In this document: piece after piece, positions 10,860-22,556 of the stretch
Layout: every line of letters starts with the position of its first letter
How positions within the stretch are numbered: position 1 is the first letter of the stretch
NCBI GenBank assembly: GCA_003999685.1
Contig: CP021227.1
Span: 310,001-374,000 of the forward strand
Direction of reading: 5' to 3'
Source of the DNA: Taiwanofungus camphoratus
Lineage: Eukaryota > Basidiomycota > Agaricomycetes > Polyporales > Taiwanofungaceae
Length of the DNA stretch: 64,000 nt
Program-made: the position numbers and the translations under genes
Notes under the pieces: model-generated
Told to the model about the DNA's origin: nothing
What the model saw: the letters and a program-made list of their open reading frames with translations, nothing else
The model's database searches: none

Positions 10860-11841
10860 CATCGACAACTACAGGAATCGGAGAATGCACATAATGTGAG
10901 ACTGGTGATTATGCCAGTGTCTTTTACAGGCAAGGAAATGTCGCGTCAGGTGTTGTGATAAAACGCGACTGGAGTCGTATTGATAATAAAGCAGGATCAA
11001 TATATGGAGTGTCCCCATGGTCGCGTCATGAAATGGCATTGCTAACCAACGCCGTTGCATGTGATAAGGGCACACTCACCCAAATAGATGGGTCCTCAAT
11101 ATCCGTACTCTTTCTCACTTCCAAAGGTGTGTTGGGATCCATCCGCACGTAGAACGAGATGTACTCTGATCGCGTATCACCCACACTTGAGGTAAAAAAA
11201 AAAAAAGGTGGGCATGAAGCCAAGGAGGGTGCTTCGACCCCACTATCGCAGTGGTTGCGCGTGAGGCTTTTGCGTGATTTCTCATCGGTATCTGTGCGGC
11301 GGTCCCCCGCTTGGCAGAATCCTCGCCGTGGCGCCGATCAACAACAGCGCGGATCCAAATACTCCGTAATTCCTGCGATGCCGCTTTTTGCTATTCTGTG
11401 TGCGTCGCTCCATCTTGACCGCCAGACGGTCTAGTTACCTGTGACTCAACAGGCCTCATAGCGTTTCCGTTCAACGTGGACGAATACAGTCTTGGGCATG
11501 TGACTGATATCATTGAATGGGTAACTGATCTGACGACAAGCACTCACACGGCGACATGCGTACTCTAGTCGCGCTGCTTTGGATACGCACGCTCTTGCGC
11601 CCGGGCAGATGCGGAGTGGACAATATAGTATAGTCAGCACGCATGATGAAAGTGTCGTTCAATGCGAAAGTCAGGTTCGCCGAGAGGGCTGTCGCCTGGT
11701 TCATGTAGGTCCTGATGCACAATTCCAGGATTAAAAAATAATTCGAAAGAGTGACATAATATTATATGTACCTGCAATAGCGTTTCGGACGAGAAAGGTA
11801 AGAACCACACAGGGAACGACGGAGATCTGGACGCGCTTCAT
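10860..11841 (-). pseudogene. Relic of a GH16 family beta-glucanase-like gene
   Basis: GH16 enzymes of this fungal type are secreted and act on beta-1,3/1,6-glucans of the cell wall. The relic starts at ATG 11841 with a clear signal peptide (MKRVQISVVPCVVLTFLV..AIA) and a good donor. The next exon reads NQATALSANLTFALNDTFIM and then RADYT..GRKSVRIQS, matching the family stretch that precedes the catalytic region. After DISHMPK (about 11,490) the frame is lost. The segment expected before ATALS and the catalytic ExDxxE region (family pattern GGEVDIVEG) cannot be found intact. Scattered later pieces recall the C-terminal half: NHCDSGVEAPS near 11,240, then YVRMDPNTPLEVRKS and EDPSIW near 11,100-11,170. 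A deletion near the N-terminus and several frame changes make it non-functional. The family call is fairly secure; the 3' limit is a guess. Confidence 0.6.
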
Positions 11842-13469
11842 ACTGATTTATTGATCAAAGGACTTGATTGGTGGCAGGTGCTTTAATTCAAGAACAATAC
11901 GGTGCGAGGTGAGGAAAAGTAGGATAAGGACGTTTTACATATGTTAGTCTTCATCAAAGGCAAAAATGTGAGGCTTGAAGGGAGAAATTAGACCGCCCTC
12001 AAGGCGAAGCGGTGTAAGGGGAAAGAGTGTAAGTGCGGAATGGATGGTGAATGTCTATATTTGGTAGACCTCCCCACCCTGTAGTAATATGAATACGGGG
12101 CGTAATGATCGACGATCGACGCCGCAGCGGCGAACCGTGCTCTAAAAAGCGGAAGTAAATATGAAAGACGGAGACTGCAACACAGGTACCATCAGGCGCT
12201 AGGCGTTCGAGCCGCCGCTAAGGACTTCGGACGGTCACTGGCAAAAACGATTTTCCTTGGACTTATTAATATAAGGCCCGAGACTTGAGGGGGTACGTTC
12301 AGGTGCCATAGCTACGCACCTGTTTCCCACCACCACGAAATATTTGGAACTCGGCTTGAAGCGCTAAACAACCAAATTTTGAGACACCCGACAACTTGCC
12401 CGGATAGAAGCACTCTTAATTTTGGAGAACGAGGGGCCACTATTTGAGTGGGGTGCGAGACACAACACCTACGTCCATTCACCGCTATTATCATTGGCGA
12501 GTCCAAGTGCCATTCTTCACTGAGGCTATTCCAGCCTCTGGCTGAAGAGTCCGAGTAGCCATTACATAGAAGTTCAACCTGAATGCTCGCGAATTCTATG
12601 AGTTGATATCATGAGACTTGTAGATTTCGGTGCCAAAGCTGGAAATGTAAAACTCCACGAAACTTGGAGAATTTAGGAATCGGCCCAGTCAGTGATCCGC
12701 AGGTCCTCCAGATGGTGTGCTAAACGAACGGAAATACCGACCAGGAATCATACAAGGTCCAGTGGAAGCAGTAATGAAGAGTTTCTGACGGCGATCTGAC
12801 GGCGATCAATCGACGGTGATAGGCAATATTGGCTTGATAGTTCTCTAGTTTAGGTTAAACAAAGCACGCATATTATCTAAATGTTCTCAGACGCAAACCA
12901 TACCTTGACATTCCTCCCACCAATCCCAGCATCTTCTCGGCTCCACTTATCAGTCACTGTGCGCAAGCCCGTTGCGCTCCTCGGTCACTCTGCTCCGTGA
13001 TTCGCTACGGGAGCTTGTAGGAAATGAGGCAACGAAGCTAGGAGTAAAAACACGCGATAGTACGAAGCAGAGGGAGCGAAAGAAAAATCGACGGATAGGA
13101 CAGAGGTGAGATAGGACCGAAGCCAAGACGCAAACAGACCTAGCATAACCAGACAGCAGTTTAGAAGGCCTAGGTAGGAACTGCGTGCCGTGAAAGTCTT
13201 GAACCCGCTGGAGTATATCATCATTTGTCTTGCACCTGCACTGAGGTGACTTGACTGACCATTAGACAGATTCAACCCATTATCGATTGCACTATGATTG
13301 GGTTCAAGCACTGCTGGACATCTGACAAAATACTGTATTTTGTGGCATAAGTAAATAAATAAGTAAATACACTGGATCATATGTATGCAATTCCCTGGTA
13401 TAAGTATACTACCGCTACACGAGACTAATTATTGCTACAACACTCAAAGCTATCGCTGCGACGCTAGTG
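11842..13469. other. Intergenic, no supported gene
   Basis: No family-like translation was seen. The ORF at 12,985-13,380 (-) is hydrophobic in places but has no recognisable motif. Around 12,790-12,820 there is a short repeated (ACGGCGATC) motif. Confidence 0.4.
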
Positions 13470-16102
13470 CTACATGACGAGAATTGACAATTGCAATGGT
13501 ACAAAGCCACATATTTCGAGTACCGGATCGCCTGCATTGACAGCCCTGTAAAAACGTGGTTTACGGTCGATCATAGTACGAAAGCTGCGTTCATATCCTG
13601 GCCGTCCATGAGCCCTTCGTAACTCACAAAGATGATATGTACACACCAGCGTCTCCTGACTTCCGAGCTAAAAGTTGGGCGATATCTCAGAAGCCTCCCG
13701 CAATGTGCAGGCGCGACTACTAGTACTCACTAAAGGACCTTCGAAGACCCAGACGTCATCAGGGATATCAACGCCCTCCGTGAACATCTCGCGTATTCGG
13801 CGCAATGTCGCACGGTAGAGGAGCTTTCTGGAGTGATTATTTTAAGCTTTCATACAACCAGCTAAGCTGACCCTTTACCTCATAGTCGTGTAGACCACCC
13901 GGATGCTCGGTTGAGGGTTCGTATCTTGATGTCATATTAGATGCGAGTACCGGGGACATATAACACATTTACCAAGAATGTCTATCAGCATCTGCAGGAC
14001 AGAATAGTCAACACACAAGCGCCACATCAATCATTATCTTCCTTACTTGCGTCATCGACCGTCCCGAGGGGTCTTCCCAAGCACGACAGGAATCGTTGCA
14101 CTGCGCAAAAGAGAGCTGATAAAACGTCAGCTCGAGTTCTTCAAGAAATAAAAAAATCCACACCACATGGGGCTTCTCGGTCGGACTCCACAAACAGGAC
14201 CCATCGCATTCTCGGCTCATTGGTGACATACAGACCCGAGGTTGTGTTAATAGCTCCAGTAGAGAGCTTTCATCTTCCATGAATGACCCCGTGCTAAGTT
14301 TTGGCAGTAGAGGTCGGGTAGCCCCAATGGATGGATGTGTCAAGCAAGACTGGGAAGCGGTCCGGAAGGTGTTTCTACGAGATATTGTCTCTGAGTTACC
14401 GACGGAAGAGACACCACTGTCGAAGGAGTGAACAGTGAGCGCGGTAGCGGGCGATGATATCAATGCATGTTGGATAGGATTTGGAATGTGGTAGGCCCTT
14501 CTCAACTGGGCCTTGAAGGAGGTGTCAATATTGATGGTAATAGATCTTGTTTGTGCGGCGACCGACGGGGGCTTCGAGACACGCTGAGCAGAGCCCGCCG
14601 ATGGATCTTTCTGAGACCTTGCCGTCCATGAGTGATCCATGGAACAGTGCACAGTAGTCGATGAGTTCTTAGTATGCAGAACAACAGGCATCGTGGCTAT
14701 GGAGTGGCGAGAGGGGACCGGCACGGTCCTTCTGCGCTCAAAGCGTCGCAACTGACCCGGCGAACCTACAGAATCATCCATGAAGACACCTTCCTTCAGA
14801 GACGCAGTTCTCACGGAACCGTGCACGGCCATCCTGGAAGGCGAAGACGTCAAGTTCATGGCGGATGTCAAGAAGTCCAAAGAGGCCCTGGCTTTCGTTG
14901 TTCGTTCCGCAGGACTAGTGCTAGCATGACGTTGATAAAGGCGAAGAATGGGTGAGCTTGTATCTGTGTCTGCGAGTAAAACATTTAGCAGAAATGTAGG
15001 TATTGAAGAATAGACAAGAACTTACTACTTGTGGTCTTGTGCTCTATGATACATCACATCAGTAATCAGGAAAGAGGTCACCAGTAGAGTTGACCCAGGC
15101 ACCTGCAGCATTGCTATCCATATTCTTGTACTGCATCGCATTAAAAACCCTTGCAGAGGCCAGATCGTTGCAACGATAGTGAATAAGATCTGAGATAGAA
15201 TTCCTTAAGCAAATATAGGCAACAATGCATACGAGGCGCACCTAGAAGAGTTCCAGAGTGACATGAATCGAGGATCGCCTGGATAATCGATCAGGGAAGA
15301 AGCGAAATGGTTGACAACCAAACACACAGTCAGATAGGCGCCAGCCGGCAAGTCATCGACAAGGTACTGGCGCAATTCCTACATGTACATCAATCTGAGC
15401 ACTACGCACGAGTAAATGGAACGCACGTTATCCTTGATATGCTCAAGGTCAGTAGTTACCAACACTTCAGAACATCAAGGTGAGCTGCAGGTCCAACTTC
15501 GATTTTGAACAATGATATATATTCCCTTACCTTCATCAAGTCCATCCTCTTCGGTATGTTCTTTGCATTCAACTTGAGCGGAATGGCCTGCATCTATGAG
15601 AACGCTTTAGTCAAAATGCCTTCCATTGAGTGATATGAGCCTACACAGGAATACAAACCGGTCGCCTGTCTTTGCAGCCGTGATTGATTTGTGAAAATAT
15701 CGAAGCGCCCGTCTCTGGATGACGCCCTTTCGGTCTCCAGATCGGCAACAGATAACAAATACACATACCACATTGATGTGCGAGGGGACTAAATCGGGAT
15801 TTTCGTGGTCCTCTACCATTACTGTAACGTCAGCACTGTCATACCCAAACTTATCTGAGCAACCATCAGCGTTGTGGTCCCTTCAGTCTTACGTCGAAAT
15901 CAAAGTATTTATTTGCCGACTCACCAATCAGGAATGCAGCAAAATCCAATGCATCTTGACGAGGGCCTCGTAAGGACTCCATAGACTTGGAACTTGCCTC
16001 AACATTATATCCGGTAGCGTCACAGTAGTTGATACCGATCAGCAACGCTTTCTTACAAGAATAACGGCCAGATCGAGCAGTAGGCTCCATGGTTTCAGTC
16101 AT
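13470..16102 (-). CDS. Metacaspase (peptidase C14 caspase fold), copy B
   Basis: Paralogue of the gene at 3.7-5.8 kb, same strand and same exon layout. It starts ATG 16102 (MTETMEPTARSGRYSCKKAL then LIGINYCDATGYN), then RGPRQDALDFAAFLI, FGYDSADVTVMVED, ALRYFHKSITAAKTGDRFVF, DAGHSAQVECKEHTEEDGLDE (catalytic His, near 15,588), EHIKDN-ELRQYLVDDLPAGAYLT, AILDSCHSGTLLD (catalytic Cys, near 15,260) and LIHYRCND. The large insert (14,008-14,880) is rich in Ser, Thr and Arg and includes RRRTVPVPSRHSI and CMSPMSRECDGSC..EKPHVV. It is followed by CNDSCRAWEDPSGRSMTQ, MLIDILG, NPQPSIRVVYTTMR, MFTEGVDIPDDVWVFEGP and a 65-codon last exon LGSQETLVCTYHL.. ending TAG 13472-13470. Both catalytic residues are kept. 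The end of the 'HYRCND' exon and its link to the insert are uncertain, so small damage there cannot be excluded. Confidence 0.8.
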
Positions 16103-19100
16103 GCCTGAGACCGAGCCCTGTTAGTTCGATGGTCGCACAACATGAACCATTGCTTATATACCGCCATGCCGCCTAACTCTGCCTCCGGAGTTGCTGTATA
16201 TGCAATTGCTGCCTTGCTATGCCAACTCTTCATGACCCATGCAATGGTATGAGACCCTGAGATCGTCCACAGGTATGCATCGCAAAATGCTTAGCATGAC
16301 GCGGCCTCCAACAGATCGAGTAGAGATAGCATCTTCTAGTATACCCAAACGAAATGGGGCAGAAGATGGAACGCCCGGGCTCGCGTTTGGGGTGGAATGC
16401 AGGACTTGGCACAGCTCGGACAGTGCATAGCCGTAATTAGAATCACTTTACGGCATTCGCATTGATTGCGTCGATGTTGTCGATGGCAAAGGCTACAAGA
16501 GCGACTGGCCGTCATGGTTCCTGTGAGACATGGCCCGGGGCACCTCACTTGATGGTGCAATTTGGAGCGCATCTGTCGCCTGATCCTTGACTCTTGAACT
16601 TATTGCAACACCTCCCTCAACAAAGGCTGCAAAAACCGGAGATAAGGCTCCGTCAAGTACGTACGTTGGGGATGATGGGGAGCTGCGACATTTGATTACT
16701 TCTTGAGTCTTCCGTATCGCCCTCTCATCATCTGCCCCTTAGCGCTTCCTATATCGATTGCTGCTCCTCTTCAAATTTGTGGTTTTCTGCCACCGTGGGT
16801 TTCGTTCGCGTCGTCATCGTGGCTGTTGTCTCTCTTCCGCAATCTTCTTGCCTGTGCTTGCAACCACCTCCATCCTGACCAAGCTGCATCTATCTCTTGT
16901 GCATGCTGGGCTCGAGAATTGCTGTTTCGTCTTGATCCACTTGCCATAGCATTTTTCTCCAGTGAGCTGCTGCATCGGTTGGACGCGTTTAGTGTGCTCC
17001 TGTGTGTCCAATATCACCGGTGGTTTGCCTGCATGAGTTTGCACCTACGACTGCGCCAGAACACAAGTTGGAAGTGAGGTTTCTGGGGTTGACTTTACTC
17101 GCAGCGTTCTATTGGGGCCAAGGTCCAATTGAAACTTTGTTACTTGGAGTTTTAGGCTTTAAACTAATAGACTGCCGTTGGAAAGATACACAAGCAAGTG
17201 TTAACCAGCATCTCTTCAGAAGTTCAGATGACACGGTCGGTACAGCTCTCACCATCGAATTTTCGAAAGAACTTCGGGGAATTTGACATATTGAAATATT
17301 TTTTAATTTCATCCACAGATCTTTGCAGCGTGTCAAGGTGGTCCTTGGACAATGGACAGTGAACGGTGTGACCTGTGGCAGTGGCACTGCATCTACGGCG
17401 ACTCAGTCTACCGAAGCCTTTAGCGAAGATTTGTCCGGTAAAATCTTACGAGTTTGAGCTTTCGAACCTTCTCTATGGACAATTTGACTCTTGGGCAACT
17501 GATTAAACAAACTTGTGGGAGTATCGTCATGTCGAGACGTAAATTCCAACTTGCCTGAAGCATTGTAGCAGAATAAGGTGCGCAGTCATGGGACTTCTGC
17601 TTAAACTCTGCACAACGAAGACTCGGAAAGCAATTAGGTGGAAAAGTCCATTCCCAACATAAGGTTCTATTATGAGTGAAACATCCTCATAACACGAGAA
17701 TAGATACAATCATATATAAGAAACGATTCGAAATTCGATTGACTACCGATCAGATATGTACAACGTGAAGCTTTCCTCCATGCCTTAAGCAGCAATGAGC
17801 GTACCACCGGCGAGTTTCGCATACAGAGACATACTAGTAAAAGAGCAGAGAAAGACGGACTTGCTTGCAGTGATGTCCATGACAGATGAAGTACCGATAG
17901 GTCGGTTTTGGCTCGATCACCGAGACTCTCCGTGGCTGCTCTGGATTTCCACAGTGGACTTGAGGACTTGGACAGTCGACTGTCTGTCAAGTGGGCTCTC
18001 CATCTAAACCGGCAATGAACTTTTGCGTGTTCTGGACCCCGTATCGGTACATCAGCTAACATCTCTTGGATGAACACAAAAAGTGTTCAGGCGCTACAGC
18101 ACAAAGGCCTCCATATCCTAACAATAATATCAAGGTTTAGCATCCTCCTATACTACACGACAGACAACATAACAAAACAAACCAGTTTTAGACTGCCTAT
18201 CTATGATCAGTTCTGCAACTACCAGTGGGGATTCCCAGTTTGCCGTGAAGAAGAAATACCCACAGACGGAAACTGAAATTGCTTCAGCTCGACGACATGC
18301 TCACCAAGGAATGCATGAGCGCCGCCATCACAGCAGATCTGCGCCATAGAGACCATGCTGATGTAAACAGTAAAGATGAGCCACTGACCTCAGGTTGTTA
18401 CAAGTACGTAATGCATCCTTACGGGACGGACGTCTCTGGACCACCTATTACTTCCAACAAAAAGCTAGGTTCGGTCTCGCTTCGAGGGATCATCCTCTGC
18501 TTGCCCATGGAGAAGGTCAGTAAACTCTGTGGGACAGACCTCGCCCGTAGGACTGGTCCACCACGGGCGTCGCGTTGACATAAGATGCTTCTTGCGCTAG
18601 ACATCCAATACAAGCCGCAGCTACGAAAATCGTAACACATCGGTATGGCCCCAATGTTCCAATAGATTAGCATGTGCTCTTCCAAGAACATTTTAAGTGG
18701 GTACTCTATGAATACAATCAAGTTATTTGGGGTAAGGGTTCTCTTACCTCCTGTTAACCTATCGGCTGCATCTCGCAAGAAACACTCCCCTGGAGCACTG
18801 AAATCTCACCGTCGGACAACAAATGCATATCAAAACAGGAATTCATTCCCAGTGATGTCTCAAAAACGAGGTATGGTAGAGGCGTCAAAATTTGAAGCAT
18901 CCTGCTGGTCCGACAGTGAAAGAGGACACGCCTATTGCATGTTGGTCCATAAGACTGATTGCTACAAGTGAAACTGCATTATCGTCAAAGTAATGCAGTT
19001 GGATGTAAACCCAGATATTCCATACCAGGAAGATTTCTGTTGAATCACCTGAGCAGCTAAGCCGCCGGATTCCTTGAGTGAAGAGGTGGGCGCTTCACAC

Positions 19101-19179
19101 GTTGTAAGCTTTGAATTTTGACATTAAACCTGCATCCTCGAATGGGTGCCTACTGGAACGTTTGATTGCTCATCCATAG
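16103..19179. other. Intergenic, no supported gene
   Basis: ORFs up to 135 codons occur on both strands (for example 16,703-17,077 + and 17,670-18,077 -), but none shows a domain, a consistent splice pattern or agreement with a family. The part next to the metacaspase relic (17.7-19.2 kb) may hold its eroded C-terminal insert. A hydrophobic stretch on the minus strand near 18,560-18,640 could be a membrane segment, but I could not extend it. Confidence 0.4.
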
Positions 19180-20230
19180 CCGGTCAGAATGGAGAAGCAC
19201 CCTGTGGACCCTCTGCTTTTCGTTCCGGATTCCTTTCTGGACTTCTTAGAGAAAGGAACTAGTGTCCGCAGACCGTCTGGGAGGGCGTACCTTTTGCATG
19301 ACGATGGTATACACTCGTACCGCCCATTTTGCAACTCTACACGACACTTTAGCTTAAGTAGTTATTGATGGAGACGCACGACTTGCGCACCGATGGTGAA
19401 GAATCGGATTGTTGTAAGTAAGTAAATCCAATTGCTACGTATCTTCGCTCGCCCAACAGTGTCCCCGAGTGGTACGAGTCGAGAATTTCCTAGGGAACGA
19501 CGTTCGTCGGCATGTCTACTAGTGGCACGTATGATAACACTCACGGTAAGATTTACACCAGGCGGCGACCCATCTACAAGGATTTTCTGCAGCTCCTACG
19601 CCCAAGTGAAATGTATGAATTATGAACGTGACAAATGATAAGGTATGTTATCGACGATCTTCTTGCCCTCAACTGAGCATAACGCTCTTGCATGATAAAG
19701 GATGAGTTTCGCCTTGTATTCCATCATGCAATGAGTGACCTTACCTCGTCCATGCCGTTGTCCTCACTGTGTTCACTGCACAGAATCCGATCTGAACGTC
19801 AGGCGTCTGGACATGTGGTCTAAACAAGGAGTTGGAAACATTACCGTGATCTCGAAATTCACAGCGAAGCACGAATTGATCCCCATATAGGGCATTCTTG
19901 ACAATGCGTCTGAGTCCTCGTCCCTGGATATGATGCCAAGCAAAGACAAAAGAAAACACTCATCGTGTTATTATGAATAGGGATGAGAAAGATCATTATG
20001 CCCGTCCAGTATGAGTGTGATTGCTGCATCTGAATACCCATATTGATCACTGTAGTCAAGCTTCAAGACCAACACGAAGTCCGTTCGCTCACTAAAGAAC
20101 AGGTTTCTAAAGTCGACGGCATCTTTGCGAGGACTTTTCAGGGCCATACATTGAGATATCGCCTGGGACTTTTCTTAGCTCCGTTGAGGCCCAGATACAA
20201 GCGCTCCTTCCGCGGCTGTCGCGGGGACAT
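19180..20230 (-). pseudogene. Degenerate metacaspase, copy C (catalytic His and Cys both lost)
   Basis: Third same-strand member of the metacaspase family. From ATG 20230 it reads MSPRQPRKERLYLGLNGAKK. The frame then shifts before ALKSPRKDAVDFRNLFF. Later exons give YGYSDAAITLILDGHNDL, LRRIVKNALYGDQFVLR, LCSEHSEDNGMDE, ELQKILVDGSPPGVNLT (good GTGAGT donor), EILDSYHSGTLLG and CNGRYECIPSSCKR. The site that should read DAGHS has become DA-stop-RS near 19,800, removing the catalytic His. The DSCHSG motif near 19,475 is DSYHSG, removing the catalytic Cys. A frameshift, a stop and loss of both dyad residues make it a dead copy. The C-terminal insert and tail are not recognisable. Confidence 0.75.
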
Positions 20231-21755
20231 GCGACTTGGCTTGTGAGAGATAGATCCAAACTCCCTTTAGTTTCTATTGAATGGAAGGATGAAGTAGTCT
20301 AAGCTGAATCAACTAGAGTTAAGAGGAGCCGAGAACAGTCAGGGACGGCGGGAACGAGGCACATTAGGCAGCATTTACCGGCAATTGGCAGAGGCTATGG
20401 GTCCTCGATCATCGACCCGATAGCAGACCGACAATGGGGAAGTAGAAGGGCCAGTAGTGTGATGTCCTCCTATGGCAGCGCCGGAGCTACAGAGGGCATG
20501 ATGTTTCTGCGCCTGGATGGCACCCAAGCATGGAAACACGCGGACTAACGAAGAGCTTTGGATGTCCAGTCACAGTGGACACAGGCTGTGAAGCAATACA
20601 GGTCAACGCTCACGCAACAGGCAGTCTAGACTCCTCGAGAAGAAGCCATGACTTAAGTTTGTCTGACCTCTCGGTAGCATGCCATCTTCCGGATAACACG
20701 AGGCGGCGCTCAGCTGCAATATTTCTCTAGATGCTCTGAGTGAGGATGTCTTGTCACCCTCGGGCCCGCCGAGCGCAATTGTGGCTAATAGAACATTTTG
20801 TAAGATGGCACCGCACTGCCTGAATAGTATATACTGTGTTCAGGAGTACTAGGCAAATAGACAGAAGTGACCTCAGGCTACTTACTTGGTGTTCAATGCG
20901 GCATTTTGCGGAAGTCCCCAAAGTTAGAGTTCACTGACCTCATTTCTGCATACGTGTGCTGGAAAAAACGTTCAAGAGATATCCTGATTGTTATCTGACG
21001 TCAACGTCCACAGCAAGAGATAAATATAGCAGTTCTAGGTATGTGTCAAGACAAAAGTACTGCCGATTGTGTAAATTGTAAGATAAAAAAGCATACAAGT
21101 AGGACACTTGCTAGGTCAACAAGGGCCTTCGAATAGGCACATTTCCGGGTAGTGCACTATAGGCATTGGGTATTCGAAGGCACACGTCACTAGCTCGTCG
21201 TCTCAAGATCAAAGGTCGACGGCCCCTCACGGATCAAAGATAGCAAAAATAAAAAAAATAAGGTTGGTGTGGTGTGCAGCTGAAAGTAGTACTTGTAAGT
21301 AATGACAACAGCCATCTACTCCTATCATGTGACCGCGAACATATTGCGCCTTGGTCAGGACTCGGCTGGAAGACCAGCTTTGAATCTCTCATAGTCCAAG
21401 TATGTTTCGATTAAAAGTACATCCAAATTACTGATTGTTTGCTACTGAGACATAAGTTAGGACTATTCTAGGGGACGGTACAAGTAATGCTCAATAAGGG
21501 GTTTATGTCGATGCTGAGAGGCGAGAGACCAGGAGTATGGGTATCGGGATGAGGATGGGTATGGTACAACAGTGGACGGCGGATTCATCGCGCGTCATTC
21601 TCTCGGAGGGCCTAAAGGAAAAGATATGAAAGTTCTGGTACAGTAGTCCGTGGCGCAGTGGCGTCAGTAGCCATCGCCGTAACCGTCGGGTTCGTTAATG
21701 TCGTTGTCGCAAATAGATGATAAATGAAGTCGTCCGAAACGGCACCTGCACCCGC
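20231..21755. other. Intergenic, no supported gene
   Basis: No supportable ORF. At about 21,124-21,180 two 11-bp inverted copies (GCCTTCGAATA and its complement) flank about 40 bp and could form a hairpin. Their meaning is unknown. Confidence 0.4.
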
Positions 21756-22556
21756 TTATGATGATAATGCGAGGTGCAAGGCCCACACTTCGCCTAGGCC
21801 CTTGCCCGTCATCACAGCTCCCCCCGTGACCATCGAGAGGCCTGAAAATACACGCGCCTCCATTAGGAAGTCGACGCGCTTGACTCCTTTGCCTTTCTCC
21901 TCTGCCCGTTGTCGCTGGTCGTCGATCATCCTATAACGTGCGTGGAAAGCGGCGTGAACGCAGGCCTGACCGTCGGCCCGGAGGTAGCTGAGCTCTGTCT
22001 CCGCCACGGGGAGCCGCAGCGTTCGGTACAACGTATGAAGGACGTCACCGACGGTCACAACCTTCAGTGGCCCTGGTGACCACGCAGCAGAGGTGGATGG
22101 TGTTATGGTAATCAACCATGGCAACAAGTCGCAGATGAGGGTAAGAGCGGGTAGCGCCGGATGCGTAGCTGGTTGGGCGAGCACATCGGCTGTCAAGGAA
22201 AGTTGACGTGGAGGACCGGCGACGTGGAAGTATGCGGTCGACGGTGCGTTCCTCATGTCCCAAGCGAGAGTAGGTCCGAAACCGTGATACGGCACCATAA
22301 GCAGGGGGTGCAGTTGGACTTGCCCGGATACGTATGGTGAAGACCCAAACGATGTGGGTGAGAGAACTTGTACACCCTGGGGCTGTTTCGACGGCGGCAG
22401 GTATGGCGCAGGGGTGAGGTATGAGGATTCGGGTGACAATGGCAACTGCAGAGGGGTTCGAGGACCTCCAGACGACGGGAGCGATGAATTGGAGTATGTC
22501 GGCGACGGGGTTGGGGGAGGAAGGTCGAAGTGGACGCGCTTGGTGGGGGCGGGCAT
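21756..22556 (-). CDS. DUF6699-domain protein, copy 1
   Basis: Single-exon gene of 266 residues. DUF6699 is a domain of unknown function common and often multicopy in agaricomycetes. The N-terminus KRVHFDLPPPTPSPTYSNS followed by a Pro/Ser-rich linker to residue ~75 is the classic leader. The domain then runs QVQLHPLLMVPYHGFGPTL, AWDMRNAPSTAYF, ALTLICDLLPWLITI, VTVGDVLHTLYRTLRLPV, AFHARYRMIDDQRQ and GVKRVDFLMEARVFSGLSM. These match blocks in the two other copies in this window (VQLHAIL..LVWDLR, VDDMLCQLYRNL, KRIDYLKDAHFWNGL). ATG 22556 starts the conserved leader, so the start is likely right. No lesion is seen. The function is not known. Confidence 0.85.
   Translation of the reverse strand: MPAPTKRVHFDLPPPTPSPTYSNSSLPSSGGPRTPLQLPLSPESSYLTPAPYLPPSKQPQGVQVLSPTSFGSSPYVSGQVQLHPLLMVPYHGFGPTLAWDMRNAPSTAYFHVAGPPRQLSLTADVLAQPATHPALPALTLICDLLPWLITITPSTSAAWSPGPLKVVTVGDVLHTLYRTLRLPVAETELSYLRADGQACVHAAFHARYRMIDDQRQRAEEKGKGVKRVDFLMEARVFSGLSMVTGGAVMTGKGLGEVWALHLALSS

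Noticed and set aside
16703-17077. Plus-strand ORF of 124 codons, Leu/Cys-rich
   Set aside because: Composition looks like translated non-coding CT-rich DNA; overlapping ORFs in other frames are equally long.
18419-18778. Minus-strand ORF of 119 codons with a hydrophobic stretch in an overlapping frame
   Set aside because: No family recognised, neither frame extends across plausible introns; may be eroded metacaspase C sequence.
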